NCBI RefSeq assembly: GCF_049445855.1
Contig: NZ_JBMSDV010000002.1
Span: 673,923-737,922, forward strand
Origin: JAGOCV01 sp049445855
GTDB lineage: Bacteria; Pseudomonadota; Gammaproteobacteria; Burkholderiales; Burkholderiaceae_C
DNA length: 64,000 bases
Reading direction: 5' to 3'
Position numbers and translations under genes: made by a program. Under the pieces are notes generated by a model. It was not told where the DNA came from. It did not search any database and saw only the letters and a program-made list of their open reading frames with translations. Below, piece by piece: positions 17,664-25,086 of this stretch. The stretch's first letter is position 1, and every line of letters begins with the position of its first letter.

Positions 17664-19438
17664 GCGGGCTCACAACTGAACAGCAAAACGTCGTCGATGC
17701 GCCGATGGTGCCGTTGTGCGTCATCGCCTGCGCCGGTAGCGGCAAGACCAAGACCGCCGTGCACCGCCTCGTCCGGATGCGCTGCAATCTCGGCGCGGCG
17801 CGAGGCCGCGTGGCGCTGCTGTCGTTCTCCAACGTGGCGGTTAACACCTTCCGCAAGGCCTATGACGACCTAGCGAGTAGCCTACCGTCCAGCCCCGGCC
17901 GGTCGCGGGTTGATATCGACACGCTGGACGGGTTCATCACCACCCACATTGTTCGGCCACATGGCCACCGGACTATGAAGTCCCCGCGAGCAGCTTATCT
18001 TGTGACTGGCAATGAGGCCTTCCTCGAGGGCTTCAAGTTCCCGACGTCGACGTTTCCTCAGTCGATCAAGGCGCTAAACTTGGCGTTTGTAAACGGCAAA
18101 GAGGTCTTCTTCCACGTGTTCAACGACCAGGTCAACCTGGTCGACGATTCCGTCTCCCGCAAGCTCATCGCAAGACTGGGCTGCACGGGTGCCTACACCC
18201 ACGACCTCGGCCGCTACTGGGCGTACCGGTCGTTGAAGGAGCAGCCCAAACTGCTTGCGGCACTGGCGCGCCGCTACCCGCACATCGTGATCGACGAAGC
18301 CCAGGACATCGGGTCAGTCCATCAAGCCATCTTGGAGCTGCTGATCAGCGCCGGCTCATGCGTGACGCTGATCGGAGACCCCAACCAGGGCATCTACGAT
18401 TTCGCGGGCGCCGATGGCAAATTCCTCACCAACTATCACCAACGCCCCGGCGTCCAGCAGCACTCCCTGCAAAAGAACTTCCGGTCGGCCCCCAGCATCG
18501 TGGATCTAGCCAACAGCCTGTGTGGCCGCGGCGACGTCGCTGAACGGCCTGCGCCGACAGCGCCTCACGGCGCCTTCTTCATCGGCTACAAACGCGACCA
18601 ACATCGCCAGGTCTTCACGGCATTTCAGGTCGCGATGTCCGCCGCCGGCTCTGACGCCAAGCGATCCGCCATCTTGTGTCGCGCAAAAAAACAGGCCGGA
18701 ACGATGCGTGGTGACGACGCACCGGCCGGCCAGGGCCTCGTCAAGGCGTTCGCTGCAGCCGCGGTGCTGCGTGACCGGCGCCAGGATTTCCTGAAGGCGT
18801 TCCAGCGCGTGGCCATCGCCGTGGTCACCTTGCTGGACAACGCGCCCAATGGTCTTGTGAGCCAGATTACCCAACCTTCCAGCAATCCGGCCGACCGGGA
18901 ACTGCGGAAGGTCGTTTGGGCATTCACTCGCGACAAGGCCACTGGCCTGCCGTCATCGTCCCTGATAGCCGACCAGGAGTGGCACGCCCAACTTTTGGCA
19001 CGCATTAAGGTCCTGCTGGCCAAATTGGAATCGGACTTCGGGTTCAAGCAGGTCGCCAACCTCGGCAACAAGCTGACCAAGAAGGCTTTGCCGAGCACGG
19101 CATTGACCAGCGCTGAGAACTTGGCCCACAGTGACGCCAAGGCCTTGCGGATCGACACCGTACACAAGGCGAAGGGAGAAAGTCTGGATGCGGTCCTGTA
19201 CATGGCTACCAAGGAGCACGCGCAGGCACTGCTGGATGGCGTCTCGACCGAGGTGGGCCGCATCGGCTACGTCGCGGCGACGCGCGCCCGAGACCTGCTG
19301 TGGGTTGCGGTGCCGCACAACTCTTTAAAAGACCTTCGACCCCAGTTTCTAGCGAGAGGATTCAAGGAGGTGGGGGCTGTAGCGACGCCGGTGCCCGGAA
19401 CCAAGTCCATGTCGGGCACGGGGAGTCGCAATGACTGA
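17660..19438 (+). CDS. gajB: Gabija anti-phage protein GajB (UvrD/Rep-like helicase)
   Basis: 592 residues, longer than the roughly 494 of the reference GajB. Superfamily 1 motifs in order: LTTEQQNVVDA (Q-like), ACAGSGKTKTAV (Walker A), VIDEAQDIG (Walker B), TLIGDPNQGIYDFAGAD (motif III), NFRSAPSIV (IV), DTVHKAKGESLDAV (V) and VAATRARDLLWVA (VI). GajB is thought to sense DNA ends and to assist GajA. The start is the ATG overlapping the gajA stop; an ATG at 17636 lies inside gajA. An intact operon of two genes with all motifs suggests a functional system. Confidence 0.85.
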   Translation: MSGLTTEQQNVVDAPMVPLCVIACAGSGKTKTAVHRLVRMRCNLGAARGRVALLSFSNVAVNTFRKAYDDLASSLPSSPGRSRVDIDTLDGFITTHIVRPHGHRTMKSPRAAYLVTGNEAFLEGFKFPTSTFPQSIKALNLAFVNGKEVFFHVFNDQVNLVDDSVSRKLIARLGCTGAYTHDLGRYWAYRSLKEQPKLLAALARRYPHIVIDEAQDIGSVHQAILELLISAGSCVTLIGDPNQGIYDFAGADGKFLTNYHQRPGVQQHSLQKNFRSAPSIVDLANSLCGRGDVAERPAPTAPHGAFFIGYKRDQHRQVFTAFQVAMSAAGSDAKRSAILCRAKKQAGTMRGDDAPAGQGLVKAFAAAAVLRDRRQDFLKAFQRVAIAVVTLLDNAPNGLVSQITQPSSNPADRELRKVVWAFTRDKATGLPSSSLIADQEWHAQLLARIKVLLAKLESDFGFKQVANLGNKLTKKALPSTALTSAENLAHSDAKALRIDTVHKAKGESLDAVLYMATKEHAQALLDGVSTEVGRIGYVAATRARDLLWVAVPHNSLKDLRPQFLARGFKEVGAVATPVPGTKSMSGTGSRND

Positions 19439-19896
19439 CGATTGACAGCTACCAGCTTGAAGCGGCCGGGTCGTAGGACGGCAGTGCAGCGGTTGCCGAC
19501 GGTGGGTGTTGCCAGGTGAGCTCACGCCGACTGCCACGAAGCGGCTGTTGGGTACATCGACCGGTGCTAGCCCGAACGGCGACTGTACGAGGTACTGCGG
19601 TCATAGAACTTCCGCGCCCGCTGGCGCCAGGCCACCGACCGCTTTCACACCACTGGACTGGCTGTACAGACCGAGGCTGGTTTGGAAACGCGCGTTTTGA
19701 CTGCGGTATCCACCCCCTTGCAGGGCGTGTTCACCGGATCGAACACGCTCAGGGTGTATGCGGTCCCCATGCCGTCAGCCCGATCGCGACATCAGCAGCG
19801 CCAGGCCACCGATCAGGGGTGATCTCGGTTTCGTTGCGAAATCGGAATCCTGCGTCAAAAAACCGACCAGCGACAACAACTTAGCAGCGTTTTATA
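19439..19896. other. 458 bases without a recognisable gene
   Basis: Short frames on both strands have no start signals and no recognisable products. The stretch probably contains the debris left of the truncated Tn3-type transposase, but I could not find a terminal inverted repeat with confidence. Confidence 0.4.
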
Positions 19897-19923
19897 GTGT
19901 CTCCCGGATTGGGGAGGACGCTG

Positions 19924-20193
19924 ATGTCGAGCTACCGGTACAGATTTGTCGGCTACGAGAAACTTCCATCGGGCCTGAACGTTGACGATGTGCAGTTGCA
20001 CTGCCGTCTGCCTGACCGTTTGGTCAAGGAGATTCGCGATAGCAATTATGCAAAGCGCTACCACCTGGGGCTTGCTGTCCAACTCTCCTTCCTTGCCCTG
20101 ACTGGCAGAAATCCAGACAGCAAACTCCGAATGCCGACGGCAATGCTGCGCCTGTTGTGTGAGCAGCTTGGCATCTATTCCAATACCACCGCT
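19924..20193 (+). pseudogene. Tn3-family transposase remnant (N-terminal DUF4158 domain only)
   Basis: From an ATG with a good GGGGAGG box, about 85 residues (MSSYRYRF, LHCRLPDR, RYHLGLAVQLSFLALTGR, LRLLCEQLG) match the N-terminal domain of Tn3-family transposases, which are about 1000 residues long. The similarity stops near 20175 and the frame continues into unrelated sequence. The rest of the transposase is absent, so the element is dead. Confidence 0.6.
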
Positions 20194-20488
20194 AGGAGAG
20201 CGTTTGGGCATGACGGCGCAGGGGGCACGCAAACTGGAGCAAGCCGAGGCCAACGGCACGATCACGCTGAATACGCTTGCACGTTTGGCTCATGGCCTGG
20301 ATTGTGAAGTGCACTACATTTTTGTTCCGCGAACGAGTTTGGTGGAACAGGTGCTCAGGCGCACTCAAGAGATTGCAGGAATTCCATTGCCGGTGACATT
20401 GAAGGGAGCCGAGGCGCTGGGAGATGCGCAAACGCTGATGGCCCTAACCAGCGCACTGGCAAAAGTAAGCAAGCGGGGCCTCTGGTGA
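20186..20488 (+). pseudogene. mobile mystery protein A remnant (XRE-type regulator lacking its N-terminus)
   Basis: In another frame from the transposase remnant the sequence reads LGERLGMTAQGARKLEQAEA, then TLARLAHGLDCEVHYIFVPR. This is the helix-turn-helix and C-terminal half of the mobile mystery protein A family, found with toxin-like partner B on mobile elements. About 45 N-terminal residues and the partner gene are missing. The fusion point at about 20176-20190 marks a deletion or illegitimate recombination. A 109-aa frame beginning at 20159 could in principle still be translated. Confidence 0.6.
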
Positions 20489-20680
20489 TTCCGTGCCGGC
20501 GCTCCTCTCGACACAACCCCATGTAGCGCGCCACCCCTCGCGATGTGCAGGTCTGGGTCTGTCGGCTCCCAACCCGTATTTTTTTCGCGTGAGCAGCTCG
20601 CGGGGTACTAGGGGACTTGCAATGGGTCAAACTACGAGTCTTTATTGGAGAAACCCCCTCCGCAAGCGCTTTGGATGCAA

Positions 20681-20740
20681 GATTGGACGCACCCTCGATG
20701 TAGATTTGGACGGTACTTCAATGTAGATTTGGACGCTAAA
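20681..20740 (+). repeat. three short direct repeats, period about 23 bp
   Basis: GATTGGACG, GATGTAGATTTGGACG and AATGTAGATTTGGACG recur at 20681, 20703 and 20726. They lie in a gap (20489-20767) that shows no gene. Multiple short terminal repeats are typical of IS21-family ends, so this may be a stripped insertion-sequence end; that is inference. Confidence 0.45.
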
Positions 20741-20767
20741 CGCTCCATTCCTCCAGCCAGCTTTCCC

Positions 20768-21220
20768 ATGCAAAGTCCGACCATCCCGTTTCGTCTAGCT
20801 TCTCCGCAGCGCGAAGAGCAATTGGCTCAATTCAACGCCAGGAAAGAAGTCGCTTGGTTTGGGTTTAGGGGGGCGTTTGAAGAGCCGGGCTTGGCGATCA
20901 TCAGTTTCACCAAAATCGAATCCGGCCTTCAGGGAGGCGGAGGAACCGCGGCAATCAATGGCGGCGTCATCGCCGCAGGGTTTGATGCAGCCTTCGTACT
21001 TGCCGGTTTGGGTCACTACGATTCCAAGGTCGTTGTCACCCTGGAGTTGTCGGTGAAGTTCTTGTCACTTGCAATTGTTAGCGAGTCGCTGGCCTTCCGA
21101 GCGCATGTGGTCCGCTCCGCTAAACATTTCTCGTTCGCGGAGGGTTTTCTCTCTCAGGCAGGTACAGGGCCAGCCCAGCATTTGGCAATTGCCACCGCTA
21201 TGGTGGCCCCTGCGCGCTAG
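20768..21220 (+). CDS. hotdog-fold thioesterase-like protein (PaaI/YigI type)
   Basis: 150 residues from the ATG at 20768 (MQSPTIPF); an upstream in-frame start at 20645 would add residues encoded by the repeat region. INGGVIAAGFDAAF followed by VTLELSVKFLSLA is the usual helix and central strand of hotdog thioesterases of the PaaI group, whose loop carries the nucleophile or general base. Substrate unknown. It stands alone among mobile-element debris. Confidence 0.6.
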   Translation: MQSPTIPFRLASPQREEQLAQFNARKEVAWFGFRGAFEEPGLAIISFTKIESGLQGGGGTAAINGGVIAAGFDAAFVLAGLGHYDSKVVVTLELSVKFLSLAIVSESLAFRAHVVRSAKHFSFAEGFLSQAGTGPAQHLAIATAMVAPAR

Positions 21221-21390
21221 GCACGCGGCGGGAAGGCGCAAGGCGCCAAAGGTGTCCTTCCCCTCGGCTGAGATGGAGATTTTCGACGGTCGTTCACCCT
21301 AGGTGCGAGCGTTCTAGCTCGTAGAGACACCACCAGCACTGGGTTCGTTTGCTGCTCTCTGTTCTTCTATGCCGATTGAATTCCGTGAGT

Positions 21391-21423
21391 CCTTGGCCTT
21401 ACAACCGCGGCAAGGTTCATAGT
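21391..21423 (+). promoter_or_regulatory. CueR-type promoter of a truncated copZ-like gene
   Basis: A dyad CCTTGG...GCAAGG (21391-21415) sits between a weak -35 TTGGCC (21393) and -10 CATAGT (21418) separated by 19 bp, the long spacer typical of MerR-family activated promoters. It resembles the dyads at 48543-48567 and 61310-61334. The start codon of the CopZ-like fragment follows 30 bases later. Confidence 0.6.
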
Positions 21424-21453
21424 CAGAACGTGAATCAACCAAAGGAGTTTCAC

Positions 21454-21534
21454 ATGGTCCATTTCAATGTTCCTGATATGACGTGCGGCGGTTGCGCTCA
21501 GCGCATTCGTCGAGCAATAGCTCAGGCCTGTTGA
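21454..21534 (+). pseudogene. truncated CopZ-like heavy-metal-associated protein
   Basis: AAAGGAG precedes an ATG and 26 codons reading MVHFNVPDMTCGGCAQRI, the start of a heavy-metal-associated domain with its CxxC (MTCGGC). A complete protein is about 65-70 residues. The reading is ended by a TGA that belongs to the first bases of the 55-bp element at 21529. The rest of the gene is not found after the element. Confidence 0.75.
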
Positions 21535-21583
21535 TTTCCACGCATCCGCACCCCAGTGGGTCACTTCTGCGTAGAAATCAACA
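21529..21583. repeat. 55-bp element with near-perfect inverted ends
   Basis: It starts TGTTGATTTCCACGCA and ends with the inverse of TGTTGATTTCTACGCA (15 of 16 matching). TG...CA ends and an internal GTGGGTCAC (GTGACCCAC in reverse) recall IS21-family termini. It may be two joined ends left after loss of the body of an element. No clear target duplication was seen. Confidence 0.5.
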
Positions 21584-21628
21584 CTGCATAGGCCTTTGTG
21601 ACCCTCCGTGGCTAGCTTAGACACAGTG

Positions 21629-21698
21629 CTGTCAAAACTGTAATGCTGCGGTCAGCGGCCCGTGGGCGGCGGATTTCTAGACTTGTCTCCGAGGCGCA
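21629..21698 (+). promoter_or_regulatory. 70-bp promoter element of the first DUF4148 cassette
   Basis: The box TGTCAAAACTGTAATG is at 21630-21645 and a conserved GATTTCTAGACTTGTCTCCG begins at 21672, where TAGACT could be a -10. The same two blocks with the same 42-base offset occur at 49771-49840. The box also resembles those near czcR and copR. Confidence 0.6.
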
Positions 21699-21753
21699 AG
21701 TAGGTTGTGCCTCCTGAATTCTCACCCGGGCGTTCAGTGCTAAGGGAGACCCC

Positions 21754-22125
21754 ATGAAAGCTCGTTTCGCCCTCATCGCATTCAGCTTGGCAGCCACTGC
21801 TACGGCGTCTTTCGCTTCGACCGCGTTTCACACCAGCCCTAGCCAGGAAGAAGGTGCCACTTTCGTGCCATCTCACCTGAGCGGCACCGTCAGCCGGGAA
21901 GACGTCCAGCAAAACGTGCTCGTTGCGCAGCAAAACGGATCGTTGCACTGGATCAGCCGCGGCTACCCCGCCACCTATCCACTGGTTAAGGCACCGGTAT
22001 CAAACAAGAGCAGGCAACAGGTTCTGGATGAACTTCAAGCGGGTCAAAAGGGCCCCGCCACTACAAATGGCGTGCGCGACCTAGGCGGCGAGATCGGCTG
22101 GGTCGAAGCCCACCAAGCGCCGTGA
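21754..22125 (+). CDS. secreted DUF4148-like protein, 123 aa (cassette 1, first gene)
   Basis: Signal peptide about residues 1-21 (ALIAFSLAATATASFA). The mature protein has FHTSPSQEEGATF, VSRED, QQNGSLHWISRGYPATYP, a KSRQQVLDELQ segment of DUF4148 type, and a closing RDLGGEIGWVEA. It is the same length as the protein at 49896 and clearly paralogous, and both resemble the product at 31849. It has a GGGAGA box before the ATG and is followed by a three-repeat DUF4148 protein. Periplasmic location and metal-linked context suggest a stress or metal role; biochemical function is unknown. Confidence 0.75.
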   Translation: MKARFALIAFSLAATATASFASTAFHTSPSQEEGATFVPSHLSGTVSREDVQQNVLVAQQNGSLHWISRGYPATYPLVKAPVSNKSRQQVLDELQAGQKGPATTNGVRDLGGEIGWVEAHQAP

Positions 22126-22223
22126 ACGGCTGAGGGCCTTCGGGCCTGGCACACGCAATGCAATCAACCCCGCCCATCCAAGGCACCACTTTTCGCTTCC
22201 AACCATTGATCTCAAGGACCAAC

Positions 22224-22751
22224 ATGAAACTCAAGACCACTCTCATCATCCTCGCCCTGAGCGCAGCCCCTGCATTCGCTCTCGATGCCAGCCATGGCGC
22301 CCAGTCCAAGACCCGCGAGGAGGTTAAAGCCGAGCTCTCGCAAGCCCTGCGCAGCGGCGACATCATGGCCGGCGGGGAAATCGGCGCCAAAGTCAGTGAG
22401 CTTAACTCCGTTGGCTACCAGTTGAGGACCCCGGTGCTGGGCAAGACCCGGGACCAGGTGCGGGCGGAACTGGAGCAGGCCGTTCGCAGCGGTGATACGC
22501 TTGCCGCCGGGGAATCCGGATCACGGCTCAATGAACTGCAGCCCAACCTTTATCCGTCCAAGATGGCGCAAGCCGGCAAGACACGCGAGCAGGTCAAGGA
22601 GGAACTGGCAGAGGCCATCCACATCGGGGACCTGATGGCCGCCGGCGAGGTCGGCCGCAAGCTCAAAGAAATCTACCCTGGCCAATACCACCAGCACCAC
22701 GTGGGCTCGACTGGCGCGAACTCGAGCCACTCCAATGGCCGCGATCTCTGA
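22224..22751 (+). CDS. secreted protein with three DUF4148 repeats, 175 aa (cassette 1, second gene)
   Basis: Signal peptide about residues 1-19. Three repeats of about 42-45 residues follow, each beginning KTR(E/D)(E/Q)V and continuing GD.(M/L)A.GE.G..L.E: near residues 29, 74 and 118. Each repeat looks like two helices. The tail is His and Ser-rich (YHQHHVGS). It is paralogous to the gene at 50360 and in the same order after the single-domain partner. Nothing catalytic is visible; binding of metal or cell wall is possible. The start is the Met after AAGGACCAAC. Confidence 0.75.
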   Translation: MKLKTTLIILALSAAPAFALDASHGAQSKTREEVKAELSQALRSGDIMAGGEIGAKVSELNSVGYQLRTPVLGKTRDQVRAELEQAVRSGDTLAAGESGSRLNELQPNLYPSKMAQAGKTREQVKEELAEAIHIGDLMAAGEVGRKLKEIYPGQYHQHHVGSTGANSSHSNGRDL

Positions 22752-22888
22752 AGATCAGATCCAAAGCCCAGTCGCGCTGGGCTGGCCCACCCTCACGCTC
22801 CGTGGTGGGGCAGCAGCGCCGTTCACTCGTGCACGCCGGGTGCGACCGGTGAGGTATCTGAATCGACCGACTGGAGCTGGCCTGTGCT

Positions 22889-23302
22889 CTATTTCATCTC
22901 GCGTTTGACGAGGGCCGCCGAGCAATCCCAAACCTTGACGTAGACCGGCTCTCCAGCAACCACGGCTACATCTGCAGGCAGGCGCGCAACGGTCCAGCGC
23001 GACCGACCCACCTCTCTCCACTGGACAATGGCGAGCCGCTCTTGCGCACGATCCAACTGATCGGCCTTGCACCGGCGCTGGTAGAACGCCAGGTCCTGAG
23101 CAGTGGCTTCAACCCTGCTGACTTTGCCCACGCGCCAACCCTCCGCCCACGGCAGGGAGTTTTCATACACGGGGGTGGCGCAGCCGGCGGCGAGCAAGGC
23201 CACGACACACAGCGCTGGCAGGCGCAACCTGTTTGCGCAGCCCTGTGCAAACCAGGAACCGAGGGTGATCGTCCGCGCGGGATTCACACGGGTGCTTTCC
23301 AA
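22889..23302 (-). CDS. putative lipoprotein, 137 aa
   Basis: A long N-terminal segment leads to LCVVALLAAGC with a lipobox Cys at residue 41, predicting a membrane-anchored periplasmic protein. Mature part: ENSLPWAEGWRVGKV, then RRCKADQLD and a beta-rich end (VAGEPVYVKVWDCS). It begins 19 bases inside the end of czcD, so it is probably the last gene of the czc block. No family recognised. Only one Met precedes the lipobox, but a shorter start at a non-ATG codon is possible. Confidence 0.55.
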   Translation of the reverse strand: MESTRVNPARTITLGSWFAQGCANRLRLPALCVVALLAAGCATPVYENSLPWAEGWRVGKVSRVEATAQDLAFYQRRCKADQLDRAQERLAIVQWREVGRSRWTVARLPADVAVVAGEPVYVKVWDCSAALVKREMK

Positions 23303-24216
23303 TGATCCGCACCAGCATTCGAGGCGCCGGCGGCAGCTGTACCGCAGGCTTGGGTTTCCAACTGGATGGTGGTGTGGGTGATCTCGAATTGCTTCGCCAG
23401 CAACTGGTTGACGGCGTCCAGCATGGTGGCAGGGTCTGCCGCTTGCGGGTTGTAGACGACGTGAGCGCTCAGACTGGTCTTGGCGCTGCTGACCGCCCAG
23501 ACATGCAGTTCATGCACGAACACCACCCCTGGCAGGTCCAGGAGCGCACGCTTGAGCTGAGGCAGATCGATGCCTTCGGGGACACCTTCGAGCAGGATAT
23601 TGAGCGTCTCTTTCAGGAGGATCCAGGTGCGCGGCAGCACCCACAAGCCGATGGCCACGGCAATGACGGTGTCGACCCAGTTCCACCCTGTGAACAGAAT
23701 GACCAGCGCTCCCACGATGACTCCAATCGAGCCGAGCAGGTCGCTCCAGACTTCAAGGTAGGCCCCCTTGACGTTGAGGCTGGAATCCTTGCCTGAGGAC
23801 AGAAGGCGCATGCTCACGAGGTTGACGATCGTGCCCAGTACAGCGATCACCAGCACCCCTGTGGTCTGGACTGCCGGCGGGTTGCTCCAGCGTTGCCACG
23901 CCTCATAAAGGATGTACGCCGCAACGCCAAACAGGAGCAAGGCATTGAACGCGGCGGCCAGGATCTCAAATCGGTGGTAGCCAAAGGTGCGCCGGTCGTC
24001 GACGGCCCGGCGCCCGACCCGAATGGCCGCCAGCGCAATGGCCAGCGCCGCCACGTCGGTGAACATGTGTGCGGCATCGGACAGCAGAGCCAGGCTGTTG
24101 AGCATGAAGCCACCAATGACCTCTGCCAGCATGAAGCCGCCGGTGAGCATCAGCGCGTAGCGCAATGCCTTTTCGTTTCCCGCCGCTGGCAAGGCGTGGT
24201 CGGAACCCTTTCCCAT
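23284..24216 (-). CDS. czcD: cation diffusion facilitator CzcD
   Basis: 310 residues with six predicted membrane helices and a cytoplasmic C-terminal domain. It exchanges Zn(II), Co(II) or Cd(II) for protons across the inner membrane. The zinc site is visible as HMFTD in the second helix (SDAAHMFTDVAAL) and EVWSDLLGS in the fifth. The His-containing loop between helices 4 and 5 is short. The C-terminal domain has VHELHVWAVSS, normal for the family. It lies downstream of czcCBA and two small genes on the same strand and would feed back on metal supply to the czc efflux pump. Confidence 0.9.
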   Translation of the reverse strand: MGKGSDHALPAAGNEKALRYALMLTGGFMLAEVIGGFMLNSLALLSDAAHMFTDVAALAIALAAIRVGRRAVDDRRTFGYHRFEILAAAFNALLLFGVAAYILYEAWQRWSNPPAVQTTGVLVIAVLGTIVNLVSMRLLSSGKDSSLNVKGAYLEVWSDLLGSIGVIVGALVILFTGWNWVDTVIAVAIGLWVLPRTWILLKETLNILLEGVPEGIDLPQLKRALLDLPGVVFVHELHVWAVSSAKTSLSAHVVYNPQAADPATMLDAVNQLLAKQFEITHTTIQLETQACGTAAAGASNAGADHWKAPV

Positions 24217-24291
24217 GGTCTGTCTCCTCAGATTCAGTCTGGTGATGTCATCGACCGCGTTCAGTCCGCGGTCCTCGTCCGAGCTTGGCGC

Positions 24292-24528
24292 TCAGTGACG
24301 CCGCCGGTGCCGAGGCTTACCCGTGGTTCGGCACTTCAAGCGCGCAATTTGCCGGTCCCTCAGTCTCTTGGCCAGTCGCCGGCTGTACTTGGTTCGAACG
24401 TCCATCGGGGGATGGCGTTTGAGCCACATGTGCCGCAGCCGCCAGAACACAAACACAGAGACCAACAGGCCGATCCAGATCCAGAACAACTTGGCGAAGA
24501 GCCCGCCCGGGCCCGCCTGCATTGACAT
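24292..24528 (-). CDS. small membrane protein of the czc block, 78 aa
   Basis: Start fixed by AAAAGGAG six bases before the ATG at 24526-24528; the longer frame to 24597 lacks this. One hydrophobic helix (LFAKLFWIWIGLLVSVFVFW) is followed by a very basic tail (KYSRRLAKRLRDRQIARLK). I do not recognise a family. Position between the periplasmic protein gene and czcD suggests a czc accessory. Confidence 0.5.
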   Translation of the reverse strand: MSMQAGPGGLFAKLFWIWIGLLVSVFVFWRLRHMWLKRHPPMDVRTKYSRRLAKRLRDRQIARLKCRTTGKPRHRRRH

Positions 24529-24645
24529 GGATCGCTCCTTTTTTGCCCCTAAGGACAAGAACATGCACAGCGCCGAGTGGCGGTCCGGGCCCGCCAATGC
24601 GGGGTCGTTCGCATGGACTGGAGCGATGCTCGGGCGGCGTTGGCG

Positions 24646-25026
24646 TTACTTCAGCGTGAAGCGGACCGAGGCGACCAACTTGCCGGCCTTCGAGACGGCG
24701 ACCACGGCTTTGGCACCGGCGGGGACCTTAAAGCTACCCGTGGCTTCCAGCTTGCCGTCACCGGCTTGGAGTTGCACCTCCTGCTTCTCAATGCCAGCCA
24801 GCAGGGTGACCTTGGCGGTCATCCCCGCCACGGCAACGGGTTTGCCGTGGTCGCGCATGTAGAGCTGCAGTTTGTCGGTACTGGCGACGAATTCGTACTC
24901 GACGTCCTTGGCTTCCGCCACAGCACCACCATGCATCGGCTTGACGTCGTGACCGTGGTTGTCGGCTGCGATGGCTGCGCCAGAGATCGATACCGTGAGC
25001 GCGAGAATGAGGTGGGAGAGTTTCAT
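24646..25026 (-). CDS. periplasmic protein of the czc block, 126 aa
   Basis: Signal peptide with an AIAAD-like cleavage site, then NHGHDVKPMHGG, a His/Met stretch that could bind metal, and a beta-rich domain (VEYEFVASTDKLQLYM, FKVPAGAKAVVAVSKAG). It follows czcA by 60 bases on the same strand. Proteins of this size and pattern accompany czcA in several betaproteobacteria; the role is presumably metal delivery or sensing in the periplasm. Confidence 0.6.
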   Translation of the reverse strand: MKLSHLILALTVSISGAAIAADNHGHDVKPMHGGAVAEAKDVEYEFVASTDKLQLYMRDHGKPVAVAGMTAKVTLLAGIEKQEVQLQAGDGKLEATGSFKVPAGAKAVVAVSKAGKLVASVRFTLK

Positions 25027-25086
25027 GGCAGTTCCTTTGGGGTTGGAGAAATGGGGAGGTCCCGCGATCAGCGGGACCGCCTTCGA

